A stretch of 64,000 nucleotides of DNA from CAWGXZ01 sp963826695 (lineage in GTDB: Bacteria > Pseudomonadota > Gammaproteobacteria > Burkholderiales > Burkholderiaceae_C), in NCBI GenBank assembly GCA_963826695.1, contig CAWGXZ010000009.1:182000-245999 (forward strand). The letters run 5' to 3'. The notes below the pieces were generated by a model. The model was not told the origin of the DNA, made no database searches, and saw only the letters and a list, made by a program, of their open reading frames with translations. Below are positions 1 to 9,291 of this stretch, piece after piece. The position numbers and the translations under genes were made by a program. Each line of letters starts with the position of its first letter. The first letter of the stretch is position 1.

Positions 1-41
1 GCCGATCCGTTCACCGAGACGGGCACATACCGAGACACCCC

Positions 42-1025
42 ATGAAGAAGCTGATTTCCCTGCCGCTGCTGACCGCCCTGGTGACGACCCTGGCTTTCGG
101 CAGCGTCGCCGCCCTGGCGCAGACCGCGAGCTACCCCAACAAGCCGATCCGCCTGGTCGTGCCGTTCGCGCCGGGCGGCACCACCGATGCACTGGCGCGG
201 CTGGTCGGCCAGCGGCTGACCCAGTCGTGGGGCCAGCCGGTGCTGATCGACAACAAGCCAGGTGCCGGCGCGACACTCGGCGCCGACATCGTCGCCAAGT
301 CGCCCGGCGACGGCTACACCCTGCTGATGGGCGCGGCGCACCACACGATCGCGCAGAACGTCTACAGCAAGCTGCCCTACCACTTCGGCCGCGACTTCGC
401 GCCGGTGACCACCGTGGCGCTGGTGCCCAACATGGTCGTCGTCAACAGCGACGTGCCGGCGAAAACGATCCAGGAGCTGATTGCCCTGGCCAAGTCGCAG
501 CCAGGCAAGCTGAACTATGGCTCGGCCGGCGTCGGCACCGCGCACCACCTGATCGGCGAGATGTTCAAGCTGCGCGCCGGCGTGTCGATCGCCCACGTGC
601 CGTACAAGGGCAGCGCACCGGCAGTGGCCGACCTGCTCGGCAACCAGGTGCAGCTGATGTTCGACACCGTGACGTCGTCGATCGGCCAGGTCAAGTCGGG
701 CAAGCTGCGCGCGCTGGCGGTGACGACGGCCAAGCGCTCGTCGGCCCTGCCCGACGTGCCGACGCTGGCCGAGACGGTGCTGCCGGGCTTCGACGTCGGC
801 ACCTGGTTCGGCATCCTCGCGCCGGCAGCGACGCCGCCGGACCTGGTCGCCAAGCTGAATGCCGAGATCGTGCGCATCATCAACACCCCCGAGGTGCGCA
901 AGCAGATGCTCGACATGGGTTCCGAGCCGGTTGCCGACACGCCCGCGCAGATGGCCGCGCAGATCAAGACCGAGCTCGAGAGCTTCGGCGTGGTCGCCAG
1001 GCAGATCAAGCTGAGCGTCGACTGA
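42..1025 (+). CDS. Bug/TctC-family periplasmic solute-binding protein
   Basis: Predicted periplasmic receptor of the tripartite tricarboxylate transporter (Bug) family, which binds small carboxylates. The 327-aa product is full length for the family. It has a signal peptide of about 26 residues ending in ALAQ, then the family opening (YPNKPIRLVVPFAPGG), the central VPYKGSAPA motif and the LPDVPTL motif near residue 240. No TctA/TctB membrane genes lie in the window, which is common for the expanded orphan Bug receptors of Burkholderiales (known for the family). The aldo/keto reductase starts 34 bases after the stop, so the two may be co-transcribed. The ligand cannot be read from sequence. 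Confidence 0.9.
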   Translation: MKKLISLPLLTALVTTLAFGSVAALAQTASYPNKPIRLVVPFAPGGTTDALARLVGQRLTQSWGQPVLIDNKPGAGATLGADIVAKSPGDGYTLLMGAAHHTIAQNVYSKLPYHFGRDFAPVTTVALVPNMVVVNSDVPAKTIQELIALAKSQPGKLNYGSAGVGTAHHLIGEMFKLRAGVSIAHVPYKGSAPAVADLLGNQVQLMFDTVTSSIGQVKSGKLRALAVTTAKRSSALPDVPTLAETVLPGFDVGTWFGILAPAATPPDLVAKLNAEIVRIINTPEVRKQMLDMGSEPVADTPAQMAAQIKTELESFGVVARQIKLSVD

Positions 1026-1059
1026 GAATCCCTTCGCGCCCCTTTATCCGGAGCCCACC

Positions 1060-2085
1060 TTGACAAGCCCGACAGCGCCTGAATTCCACAACCTCGGCCA
1101 CAGCGGCCTGAAGGTCCCCCGTCTCTGGCTGGGAACCATGATGTTCGGCGACCAGACCGACGAAGCCGAAGCCGCGGCGATCGTCGACGCCACCCGCGAA
1201 GCCGGCCTCACCGCGCTGGACACGGCAGACAACTACGCCGGTGGCGAATCCGAGCGCATCGTCGGCCGGCTGATCGCCGGCGACCGCGAACGCTGGGTGC
1301 TGGCCAGCAAGGTCGCCAACCCGATGGGCACCGGGCCGAACCAGCGCGGCCTCGGCCGCGGCTGGCTGCTGCAGGAGATCGACAACAGCCTGCGGCGGCT
1401 GGCGACCGACTGGATCGACGTCTGGTACATGCACCGCGACGACGAGACGACGCCGATCGAGGAGACGCTCGGGACGATGGCCCGGCTGATCGAGGCCGGC
1501 AAGATCCGCTACTACGGCGTGTCGAACTTTCGTGCCTGGCGGGTGGCGCGGATGGTCGAGACGGCGCGCCGCATGGGCGTGCCGGCGCCGATCGTCTGCC
1601 AGCCACCCTACAGCGCGGTCACCCGGCTGATCGAGACCGAGCTGCTGCCGTGTTGCGAGCAGTACGGCGTCGGCGTCGTCAGCTACAGCCCTCTGGCACG
1701 CGGCGTGATGACCGGCAAGTACCAGCCGGGCGCGGCGCCCGAGGCCGGCAGCCGTGCCGCGCGCGGCGACAAGCGCATCCTGCAGACCGAATTCAGGCCC
1801 GAGTCGCTGACGCTGGCGCAGCGCTTCCGCGAGCTCGCCGAGCAGCGCGGCATGAGCCCGACGCATTTCGCCATTGCCTGGGTGCTGAACAACCGGCTGG
1901 TCAACGGCGTGATCGGCGGGCCGCGCACGCTGGCGCAATGGCAGGACTACCTCGCCGCCCTTTCGCAGCGCATCGCAGCGGAAGACGAAGCGGCGGTCGA
2001 TGCGCTGGTGCCACCCGGCTATGCCTCGACCCACGGCTACAACGATCCCCAGTACCCGCTGACCGGCCGCCAGCCGCGCGGCTGA
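1060..2085 (+). CDS. aldo/keto reductase
   Basis: NAD(P)H-dependent aldo/keto reductase with the (beta/alpha)8 fold, 341 aa. The catalytic tetrad is visible: Asp and Tyr in LDTADNY (about residues 50-56), Lys in LASKV (about 86), and His in YMHRDD (about 126). The fold's later motifs follow (YYGVSNF, SYSPLARGV). The start is a TTG codon; the next ATG would remove the first strand (LGHSGLKVPRLWLGTM). It follows the Bug receptor closely and precedes a hydrolase on the same strand, suggesting a small peripheral catabolic operon. The substrate is unknown; the sequence looks closest to the broad sugar and aldehyde AKR group. Confidence 0.88.
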   Translation: MTSPTAPEFHNLGHSGLKVPRLWLGTMMFGDQTDEAEAAAIVDATREAGLTALDTADNYAGGESERIVGRLIAGDRERWVLASKVANPMGTGPNQRGLGRGWLLQEIDNSLRRLATDWIDVWYMHRDDETTPIEETLGTMARLIEAGKIRYYGVSNFRAWRVARMVETARRMGVPAPIVCQPPYSAVTRLIETELLPCCEQYGVGVVSYSPLARGVMTGKYQPGAAPEAGSRAARGDKRILQTEFRPESLTLAQRFRELAEQRGMSPTHFAIAWVLNNRLVNGVIGGPRTLAQWQDYLAALSQRIAAEDEAAVDALVPPGYASTHGYNDPQYPLTGRQPRG

Positions 2086-2159
2086 GCGTCGCGCTTGCAG
2101 CGCTTGCTGCCCGCCCCGGCGCCGCGGTGCCCGGGCCTGATTCCAACCGAAAGAACGCC

Positions 2160-3200
2160 ATGCCATTGCCGTCCGCTCGCCGTCTCCTCCTCGCCGCGAC
2201 TGCGGCCATGCTCGTTGCCGGCTGCGCCGGTCCGGCGGCGCGCGGCGGGGCGAGCGGGCCGCTGCTCATTGCCGAGCAAGGCAGCTTCTTCGTCGGCGGC
2301 CGCGAAGTGCGCTCCGAGGCGCTGTCGACGCTGCCGGCCTACGCGCCCGCGGGCACGATCGTGGTCGACCAGATGTACGTGCGCTACCAGATCCCGGTCG
2401 GCGCCAGCCGGCCGCCGCTGACGCTGATCCACGGCTGCTGCCTGACCGGCAAGAGCTGGGAGACCACGCCCGACGGACGCATGGGCTGGGACGAGTATTT
2501 CGTCCGCCAGGGCCATCCGACCTATGTCATCGACCAGGTTTCGCGCGGGCGCTCGGCGGCCGATCCGAGCGCGATCAACAGCGTCAAGTCGGGCAAGGCG
2601 GCCGCCGACCAGCTGCCGCCGGTGTTCTCGGCAAGCAAGGAGTCCGCCTGGGCGATCTTCCGCTTCGGGCCCGAGTATCCGAAGGTTCACCCCGGAATGC
2701 AGTTCCCGCTCGAGGCGCAGGACGAGTTCTGGAAGCAGATGGTCCTCGACTGGAGCGCGACGCTGCAGACGCCGAACCCGACGGTGCCCGCGCTGTCGTC
2801 ACTGGCCAAGCGGCTGCGGCGCACCGTGCTGGTCAGCCATTCGCAGTCGGGCATCTACCCGTTCCAGACCGCGGCGCGGAGCAACGAAGGCATCGCGGGC
2901 ATCGTCGCCATCGAGCCGGCCGCCTGCCCGGCCGCTGGCGGCGACCTGACGCCGTATCGCAACCTGCCGATCCTGGTGCTGTGGGGCGACTACGTCGAGC
3001 AGGCGCCGCGCTGGGCGCCGCGCCTGAAGGCCTGCGGCGAATTCGTCCGCGCCCTCAACCAGGCGGGTGGCAAGGCAGAGATGGTGATGCTGGCCGATGT
3101 CGGCATGCCCGGCGCCTCGCACATGCTGATGCAGGACCGCAACAGCCTGCAGGTCGCCGACTGGCTGCTCGGCTGGATCGCGAAAAACGTCCGCGGCTGA
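2160..3200 (+). CDS. alpha/beta-hydrolase, probable lipoprotein or secreted esterase
   Basis: Predicted alpha/beta-hydrolase of 346 aa. The ATG at 2160 opens a short hydrophobic signal sequence with a lipobox-like LVAGC (Cys about residue 22), so the protein is likely lipidated. Hydrolase landmarks are an oxyanion-strand motif LIHGCCLTG (about 92-100), a nucleophile elbow SHSQSG (about 223-228) and a late His in GASHML (about 318). The reading frame is open far upstream, but codons before 2160 overlap the aldo/keto reductase in another frame and do not look coding. It is last in the three-gene plus-strand run. Substrate unknown. Confidence 0.8.
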   Translation: MPLPSARRLLLAATAAMLVAGCAGPAARGGASGPLLIAEQGSFFVGGREVRSEALSTLPAYAPAGTIVVDQMYVRYQIPVGASRPPLTLIHGCCLTGKSWETTPDGRMGWDEYFVRQGHPTYVIDQVSRGRSAADPSAINSVKSGKAAADQLPPVFSASKESAWAIFRFGPEYPKVHPGMQFPLEAQDEFWKQMVLDWSATLQTPNPTVPALSSLAKRLRRTVLVSHSQSGIYPFQTAARSNEGIAGIVAIEPAACPAAGGDLTPYRNLPILVLWGDYVEQAPRWAPRLKACGEFVRALNQAGGKAEMVMLADVGMPGASHMLMQDRNSLQVADWLLGWIAKNVRG

Positions 3201-3589
3201 TATTTCGGTGCAGCCGGCTGGCGTTCGGGCGAGAACGGCCGCGCCGACCGCGTTCGACCCATCCAGATACCGGCCGCCCCCAGTGCAGCGAGTTCTCTGG
3301 CTGATAAAGCGGCAGGCACTCGATACATGACCGGGTGGGTCAGCGAGGGAGGGCGCGGCAAGCGAATGGCGCAAGGCGCTGAACAGCCGATTACCACGTC
3401 GGCCCTTACTTGACCAGAGTTTCCATAGGGAGTTTTCCCAAGAAAGTAGTCGTCTGCTGCGCTGTAGCATGCCGTTCGCACTGCCAGGTTCAAAGTCGAC
3501 TTCCAGCTCGCTGTTGAACGAGGCCGAGTGACAGCTCGTTCACTCGCGAATGCGACGCCAACTCGAAACGAGGCGAGGCAGGTTGCGGA

Positions 3590-3910
3590 CACAAGGTTCT
3601 CGAGCGCTTGAATCAATACCTTCACGTCGCGATGACCACGCAAATTACCAGACCGATACCGGGCGTGGTCGAGTGTGCTGGCGAGCCAGCGCAGCGTCAT
3701 CTGTCCGCCTCTTCAGTGCTCGACATTGCGCGTGTAATGTGCGATCGAGCTGTTCAACTTCTGGAGTGCTTCGGTGGTGCGCAGCGTGTGGTACAGCGCG
3801 CGGGTGATGCAGAGGATTTGGAAGGTCAGCGTCTCCTCAGGTCCCTTGCGCGGGCTGGCCGCAGGACGCGGGAGAAGCGCCTCTATGTTTCTACGCCTGG
3901 GTTTTGTCAA
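3590..3910 (-). pseudogene. degenerate transposase C-terminus (IS256-like)
   Basis: Two adjacent minus-strand frames together read like the end of a mutator/IS256-type transposase. Bases 3910-3713 give LRTTEALQKLNSSI and HYTRNVEH; after a frame change, 3712 to about 3590 give MTLRWLASTLDHARYRSG then LRGHRDVKVLIQALE. The pattern Thr-Thr-x(3)-Leu-Asn-Ser, then RWLA and a final GxR-x(5)-L-x-x-AL matches what I remember of that family's C-terminus. No N-terminal DDE part and no inverted repeats were found, so this is a relic. The family call is from memory and is tentative. Confidence 0.4.
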
Positions 3911-4232
3911 TCCCCGATGAAGAATTTAGCAATGGCGCAGCCATTGCACGGCAAAGTGGCAATACTGCTCGACTCTGCGGCCGCCCTCCCTCGGACGCAA
4001 GACAACCGCGGAAGAAGTCACGGAAACATAAAAGATTTGCATCTTCGCCGTCCGGAACAACGCTCGTTTGTGATCGTCGGCGCAAACTCGATGACATCGT
4101 CGTCATTACCAATGCATTCAGCTCGGCAATGACGTCTCCCTTGCCTTTCTCTCATTTAGAGAGATCAGTTCATCTTCGGGTGAAACGTCATTTCTCAGAG
4201 TGCATGAGTTTCATTCCGTTCAAATTTGTCGT

Positions 4233-4238
4233 AAGGAG
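4233..4238 (+). promoter_or_regulatory. ribosome binding site deciding the adhesin start
   Basis: AAGGAG lies 6 bases upstream of the ATG at 4245. The frame is open to an earlier ATG-like start at 4200, but the strong Shine-Dalgarno supports translation from 4245 (MAKRFKF). Confidence 0.7.
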
Positions 4239-4244
4239 TTGGTA

Positions 4245-7200
4245 ATGGCCAAGAGGTTTAAGTTCAAAGGCGGATCGGGCAACGTTGACGACACCCTGGT
4301 CGGCACCAACCAGAACGACCAGATCGACGGGAAAGGCGGCAATGACACGCTGTCCGGCCTTGGCGGAATGGACAAGATCAAGGGCGGCAAGGGCAACGAT
4401 GTCCTGATCGGCGGCGCGGGCAACGATTCGATCGATGGCGGCAAGGACTTCGACATTGCGAAGTACAGCGGCTCGAGCAGCGATTACCGCATCACGGCTG
4501 GCAAAGGCGGGGTAATCGTCACCGATTTGCGTGCCGGCGCACCCGACGGCGTCGATGTCGTGCGCCATGTCGAAGCACTGCAGTTCTCCAACGAAACCAT
4601 TTACATCGACAGTCGCCATGGCCGAAGCGCGCCGGTGATTACGAGCAACGGCGGCGGCACGATCGCCTCCGCGAGCATCGCCGAGAACACCAGGGCGGTG
4701 ACCACCGTGGTCGCAGCCGATGCCGACCACGGCGACACCAAGAACTTCAGCATTGCCGGAGGTGCCGACGCGGCCAAGTTCGCGATCAACGCGAGGACCG
4801 GTGCGCTTTCGTTCATCAGCGCGCCCAACTTCGAGGCACCGACCGATGCGGGCGCCAACAACGTCTACGACGTCGTCGTGAAGGTCACCGACTCTGCTGG
4901 GCTGAGCGATACGCAGGCCCTCGCAGTGACGGTCACCAACGTGGCCGAGAACGCGCCGGTGATCACGAGCAACGGCGGCGGTGTGAGTGCTGCCCTGAAC
5001 GTAGCCGAGAACTCCATTGCCGTGACCACGGTGGTGGCCACCGATGCCGATGCCGGTGACACCAGGACCTTCAGCATTGCCGGCGGCGTCGACGCGGCCA
5101 AGTTCGCGATCAACGCAGCGACCGGTGCGCTCTCGTTTGTCGCTGCACCGAACTTCGAAGCACCGACCGACATCGGCGGCAACAATGTCTACGACGTGAT
5201 CGTGAAGGTCACCGATGCCGCCGGATTGAGCGACACGCAGGCCCTCGCGGTGACGGTCACCAATGTGGCCGAGAGTGCGCCGGTGATCACGAGCAACGGC
5301 GGCGGCGCGACCGCAGTTGCGAGCATTGCTGAGAACACCCGGGCGGTGACCACCGTGGTCGCGGCCGACGCGGATCTGGGCGACTCCAAGATATTCACCC
5401 TCGCTGGCGGCGCCGACGCGGCCAAGTTCGTGATCAACGCGGCCACAGGTGCGCTCTCGTTCATCGCCGCACCGAACTTCGAAGCTCCGACCGATAGTGG
5501 GCGGAACAACGTCTACGACGTCGTCGTAAGGGTCACCGACTCCGCCGGGCTGAGCGACACGCAGGCGCTCGCGGTAACGGTCACCAACGTCGCCGAGAAC
5601 GCACCGGTCATCACGAGCAATGGCGGCGGCGCAACCGCCAGTGCAAGCATCGCAGAGAACAACTCGGCGGTGACCAGCGTTGCCGCGACCGACGCAGACC
5701 TTGGCGACAGCAGGACATTCAGCCTCGCGGGCGGCGCCGACGCAGCCAAGTTCACGATCAACGCGACCACCGGTGCGCTCTCGTTCATCGCTGCGCCGAA
5801 CTTCGAAGCACCGACCGACATGGGCGGCAACAACGTCTACGACGTCATCGTGAAGGTTACCGACTCCGCCGGTCTGATCGACACGCAGGCCCTCGCGGTG
5901 ACTGTCACCAACGTGGCCGAGAACGCGCCGGTGATCACGAGCAACGGCGGCGGCGCGACCGGCGCCGCGAGCGTTGCCGAGAACATCTCTGCCGTGACCA
6001 CGATCGTGGCCACCGACGCCGACCTGGGCGACACCCGGACCTTCAGTCTGGCTGGCGGCGCCGACGCCGGCAAGTTCGCGATCAATGCGACCACCGGTGC
6101 ACTCTCGTTCATCGCCGCGCCGAACTTCGAAGCACCGACCGACATCGGCGCCAACAACGTCTACGACGTCGTCGTGAAGGTCACCGACTCCGCCGGGCTG
6201 AGCGACACGCAGGCGCTCGCGGTGACCGTCACCAACGTGGCCGAGAACGCGCCGGTCATCACGAGCAACGGTGGCGGTGCGACCGCAACGACGAGCGTTG
6301 CCGAGAACACCACCGCGGTCACCACGGTGATCGCCAGCGATGCCGACCTCGGCGACACCCGGACCTTCAGCATTGCCGGCGGCGCCGACGCGGCCAGGTT
6401 CCAGATCAATCCGACCACGGGCGCGCTCTCTTTCATTGCCGCGCCGAACTTCGAGGCACCGACCGACAGCGGCGGCAACAACGTCTACGACGTCGTCGTG
6501 AAGGTCGCCGATGCCGCCGGGATGAGCGACACGCAGGCGATTGCGGTGACGGTCAGCAACGTCAACGAGAACACCAATGCACCGGTGATCACGAGCAACG
6601 GCGGCGGCGTGAACGCTGCCACGAACGTTGTCGAGAACAGGACCGCGGTGACCACGGTGGTGGCCACCGATGCCGACCTCGGTGACAGCCGGACCTTCAG
6701 CCTGGCCGGAGGCGCCGACGCGGCCAAGTTCGCGATCAACGCGACCACGGGTGCGCTCTCGTTCATCACCGCGCCCAACTTCGAAGCGCCGACCGACCTG
6801 GGCGGCGACAACGTCTACGACGTGATCGTGAAGGTCACCGACGCCGCCGGGCTGAGCGACACACAGGCACTCGCGGTAACGGTCACCGACGTGGCCGAGA
6901 ACACCAATGCGCCGGTCATCACGAGCAACGGGGGTGGCGCGACCGGCAACGTGAGCATCCGCGAGAACAGCTCTGCCGTGACCATCGTCGCGGCCACCGA
7001 CGCCGACGCCGTCGACACCCGGACCTTCGGTCTGGCCGGAGGCGCCGACGCGGCCAAGTTCGCGATCAACGCGACCACCGGTGCGCTGTCGTTCATCGCC
7101 GCGCCAGACTTCGAAGCACCGACCGACGTCGGCAGCAACAACGTCTACGACGTGATCGTGAAGGTCACCGACTCCGCCGGGCTGAGCGACACGCAGGCCC

Positions 7201-9278
7201 TCGCGGTGACGGTCACCAATGTGGCCGAGAACGCGCCGGTGATCACGAGCAACGGCGGCGGCACAACCGCAATGACTCGGGTTGCCGAGAACACCACCGC
7301 GGTCACCACGCTAGCCGCCAGCGATGCCGACCCCGGCGACACCCGGACCTTCAGCATCGCCGGCGGCGCCGACGCGGCCAAGTTCCAGATCAATCCGACC
7401 ACGGGCGCGCTCTCGTTCATTGCCGCGCCGAACTTCGAGGCACCGACCGACAGCGGCGGCAACAACGTCTACGACGTCGTCGTGAAGGTCGCCGACGCCG
7501 CCGGGCTGAGCGACACGCAGTCGATCGAGGTGACGGTTGCCGACGTGGCCGAGAACGCCCCGGTGATCGTGAGCAATGGTGGCGGCGTGACCGCCCCCGT
7601 GAGCGTCGCCGAGAACACCTTTGAAGTCACCACCGTCGTCGCCACCGATGCCGACCTCGGCGACAGCAGGATCTACAGCCTGGCCGGAGGCGCCGACGCT
7701 GCCAAGTTCACGATCAATCCGACCACCGGAGCGCTGTCGTTCATCGCCGCGCCCGACTTCGAGGCACCGGGCGACTCCGGCGCCAACAACGTCTACGACG
7801 TCGTCGTGAAGGTCACCGATGCCGCCGGGCTGAGCGACACGCAGGCCCTTGCGGTAACGGTTACCAACGTGGTCGAGAACACGAACGCGCCGGTCATCAC
7901 GAGCAACGGCGGCGGCGGGACCGGCAGCGTGAGCATCGCCGAGAACGCCACGGCGGTGACAGTCGTGACGGCCACCGACGCCGACATCGGCGACGTCCGA
8001 GCCTTCAGCCTGGACGGCGGCGCCGATGCGGCCAAGTTCGCGATCAACATGACCACCGGCGCACTCTCGTTCATCGCCGCACCCAACTTCGAGGCACCGA
8101 CCGACGCCGGTAGCAACAACGTCTACGACGTCGTCGTCAAGGTCACCGACTCGGCCGGGCTGAGCGACACGCAGGCGCTCGCGGTGACGGTCACCAATGT
8201 GGCCGAGAACGCGCCGGTGATCACGAGCAACGGCGGCGGCGCGATCGGCAGCGTGAGCATCGCCGAGAACACCTCGGCAGTCACCACCGTCGTGGCCACC
8301 GATGCCGACCTCGGCGACACCCGGACCTTCAGTTTGGCTGGAGGCACCGACGCGGCCAAGTTCGCGATTAATTCGGCCACCGGAGCACTGTCTTTCATTG
8401 CCGCGCCCGACTTCGAAGCACCGACGGACGGCGGCGCCAACAACGTCTACGACGTCATCGTGAAGGTCACCGATGCCGCAGGACTGAGCGATACGCAGAC
8501 CCTGTCAGTGACAGTCACCAACGCGGCCGAGGCGCTCGCCTCGATCGACCTCGCGACGCTCACGCCGTCTCAAGGAATCCGCATCGTCGGGGTGGATGCA
8601 CTGGGCGAATCCGGCTCGTCCGTGAGCGGTGCGGGCGACGTGAACGGTGACGGCTTCGCCGATGTGATCGTCGGTGCTCCGTACACCACCGAGGGGGGCA
8701 AGGAGTTCGCCGGTTCCTCGTACGTGGTCTTCGGTGGGGCGAGCGGGCCTGCCAATGTCAACCTGTCGACGCTCGTGCCGGCGCAGGGCTTCCGCATGTC
8801 GGGCGCGGCTGCTTATGACCAGTCGGGCACCTCCGTCAGTGCCGCCGGCGACGTGAACGGCGACGGCTTCGCTGACGTGATCGTCGGTGCGCCTTACGCA
8901 ACCCCCGTGGCAGGCAGGGACCAGGCCGGTGCTGCGTACGTGGTCTTCGGCAAGTCGGGCGGGTTCACGAATATCGACTTCTCGACGCTGGCGGCGCCTC
9001 CGAGTTCCCTCGCTGTGGCAGCAGCGGCGTCTCCGGGCTTCCTCGTTTCGGGAGCCGCTGGCTATGACAACACAGGCAGGTCCGTGAGCGCCGCCGGCGA
9101 CGTGAACGGCGACGGCTTCGGCGACTTCATCATCGGTGCTCCCTACGCCGTGGTGGCAGGCAAGGACTACGCCGGTTCGGCATACGTGGTCTACGGCAAG
9201 GCAGGCGGGCCCGGGAACGTCGACTTGTCCACCTTGACAGCGGCACAAGGCTCCCGGATTCTCGGGTGCGGACGCTAA
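4245..9278 (+). CDS. giant RTX/cadherin/FG-GAP adhesin, N-terminal part (frameshifted)
   Basis: Large secreted repeat protein, read here for 1677 aa. Order: RTX-type Ca-binding nonapeptides (GGNDTL, GGKGNDVLIGGAGND; residues about 20-70); twelve cadherin-like repeats of about 108 aa (residues 129 to about 1430), each running from APVITSNGGG through AENxxAV, ATDAD, GALSF, AAPNFEAPTD and NNVYDV to VTVTNVAEN; then three FG-GAP repeats with the Ca-binding motif DVNGDGF. There is no N-terminal signal peptide, which fits type I secretion, but no HlyB/HlyD/TolC genes are in the window. The frame ends at TAA 9276-9278. Reading one base fewer in the GGG at 9264-9266 continues perfectly into the next entry, so this is the front of one ~2118-aa protein. 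Probable role: Ca-dependent surface adhesion. Confidence 0.9.
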   Translation: MAKRFKFKGGSGNVDDTLVGTNQNDQIDGKGGNDTLSGLGGMDKIKGGKGNDVLIGGAGNDSIDGGKDFDIAKYSGSSSDYRITAGKGGVIVTDLRAGAPDGVDVVRHVEALQFSNETIYIDSRHGRSAPVITSNGGGTIASASIAENTRAVTTVVAADADHGDTKNFSIAGGADAAKFAINARTGALSFISAPNFEAPTDAGANNVYDVVVKVTDSAGLSDTQALAVTVTNVAENAPVITSNGGGVSAALNVAENSIAVTTVVATDADAGDTRTFSIAGGVDAAKFAINAATGALSFVAAPNFEAPTDIGGNNVYDVIVKVTDAAGLSDTQALAVTVTNVAESAPVITSNGGGATAVASIAENTRAVTTVVAADADLGDSKIFTLAGGADAAKFVINAATGALSFIAAPNFEAPTDSGRNNVYDVVVRVTDSAGLSDTQALAVTVTNVAENAPVITSNGGGATASASIAENNSAVTSVAATDADLGDSRTFSLAGGADAAKFTINATTGALSFIAAPNFEAPTDMGGNNVYDVIVKVTDSAGLIDTQALAVTVTNVAENAPVITSNGGGATGAASVAENISAVTTIVATDADLGDTRTFSLAGGADAGKFAINATTGALSFIAAPNFEAPTDIGANNVYDVVVKVTDSAGLSDTQALAVTVTNVAENAPVITSNGGGATATTSVAENTTAVTTVIASDADLGDTRTFSIAGGADAARFQINPTTGALSFIAAPNFEAPTDSGGNNVYDVVVKVADAAGMSDTQAIAVTVSNVNENTNAPVITSNGGGVNAATNVVENRTAVTTVVATDADLGDSRTFSLAGGADAAKFAINATTGALSFITAPNFEAPTDLGGDNVYDVIVKVTDAAGLSDTQALAVTVTDVAENTNAPVITSNGGGATGNVSIRENSSAVTIVAATDADAVDTRTFGLAGGADAAKFAINATTGALSFIAAPDFEAPTDVGSNNVYDVIVKVTDSAGLSDTQALAVTVTNVAENAPVITSNGGGTTAMTRVAENTTAVTTLAASDADPGDTRTFSIAGGADAAKFQINPTTGALSFIAAPNFEAPTDSGGNNVYDVVVKVADAAGLSDTQSIEVTVADVAENAPVIVSNGGGVTAPVSVAENTFEVTTVVATDADLGDSRIYSLAGGADAAKFTINPTTGALSFIAAPDFEAPGDSGANNVYDVVVKVTDAAGLSDTQALAVTVTNVVENTNAPVITSNGGGGTGSVSIAENATAVTVVTATDADIGDVRAFSLDGGADAAKFAINMTTGALSFIAAPNFEAPTDAGSNNVYDVVVKVTDSAGLSDTQALAVTVTNVAENAPVITSNGGGAIGSVSIAENTSAVTTVVATDADLGDTRTFSLAGGTDAAKFAINSATGALSFIAAPDFEAPTDGGANNVYDVIVKVTDAAGLSDTQTLSVTVTNAAEALASIDLATLTPSQGIRIVGVDALGESGSSVSGAGDVNGDGFADVIVGAPYTTEGGKEFAGSSYVVFGGASGPANVNLSTLVPAQGFRMSGAAAYDQSGTSVSAAGDVNGDGFADVIVGAPYATPVAGRDQAGAAYVVFGKSGGFTNIDFSTLAAPPSSLAVAAAASPGFLVSGAAGYDNTGRSVSAAGDVNGDGFGDFIIGAPYAVVAGKDYAGSAYVVYGKAGGPGNVDLSTLTAAQGSRILGCGR
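4629..8534 (+). repeat. 12 tandem cadherin-like coding repeats (324 or 330 bp)
   Basis: Units start at 4629, 4953, 5277, 5601, 5925, 6249, 6579, 6909, 7233, 7557, 7887 and 8211. Nine are 324 bp. Three junctions (before 6579, 6909 and 7887) carry two extra codons (Thr/Asn-type, NTN before APVI). Units are highly alike at DNA level, pointing to expansion by recombination or gene conversion. Unit boundaries keep the reading frame, so unit gain or loss would change protein length without breaking it. Confidence 0.92.
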
Positions 9279-9291
9279 CGACAAGGCGGGC

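Larger units (their letters stand above)
3201..4244. other. 1-kb stretch without an intact gene
   Basis: Between the hydrolase stop and the adhesin start I see no convincing intact gene. Short open frames on both strands have no recognisable domains, except for transposase-like fragments on the minus strand (separate entry). Base composition becomes clearly AT-richer from about 3890 towards the adhesin, as expected for a promoter or leader region, but I could not place a confident -35/-10 pair. The stretch marks the edge of the adhesin block. Confidence 0.6.

Noticed and set aside
4865..8443. A ladder of about eleven antisense open frames of 106-108 codons across the adhesin
   Set aside because: They mirror the 324-bp repeat exactly, have no ribosome binding sites and encode low-complexity Ala/Ser/Thr protein; a by-product of the repeat and high GC.
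4629..8534. Regular direct repeats that could suggest CRISPR or satellite DNA
   Set aside because: Units are contiguous, in frame and encode a clear cadherin-like domain; there are no spacers.
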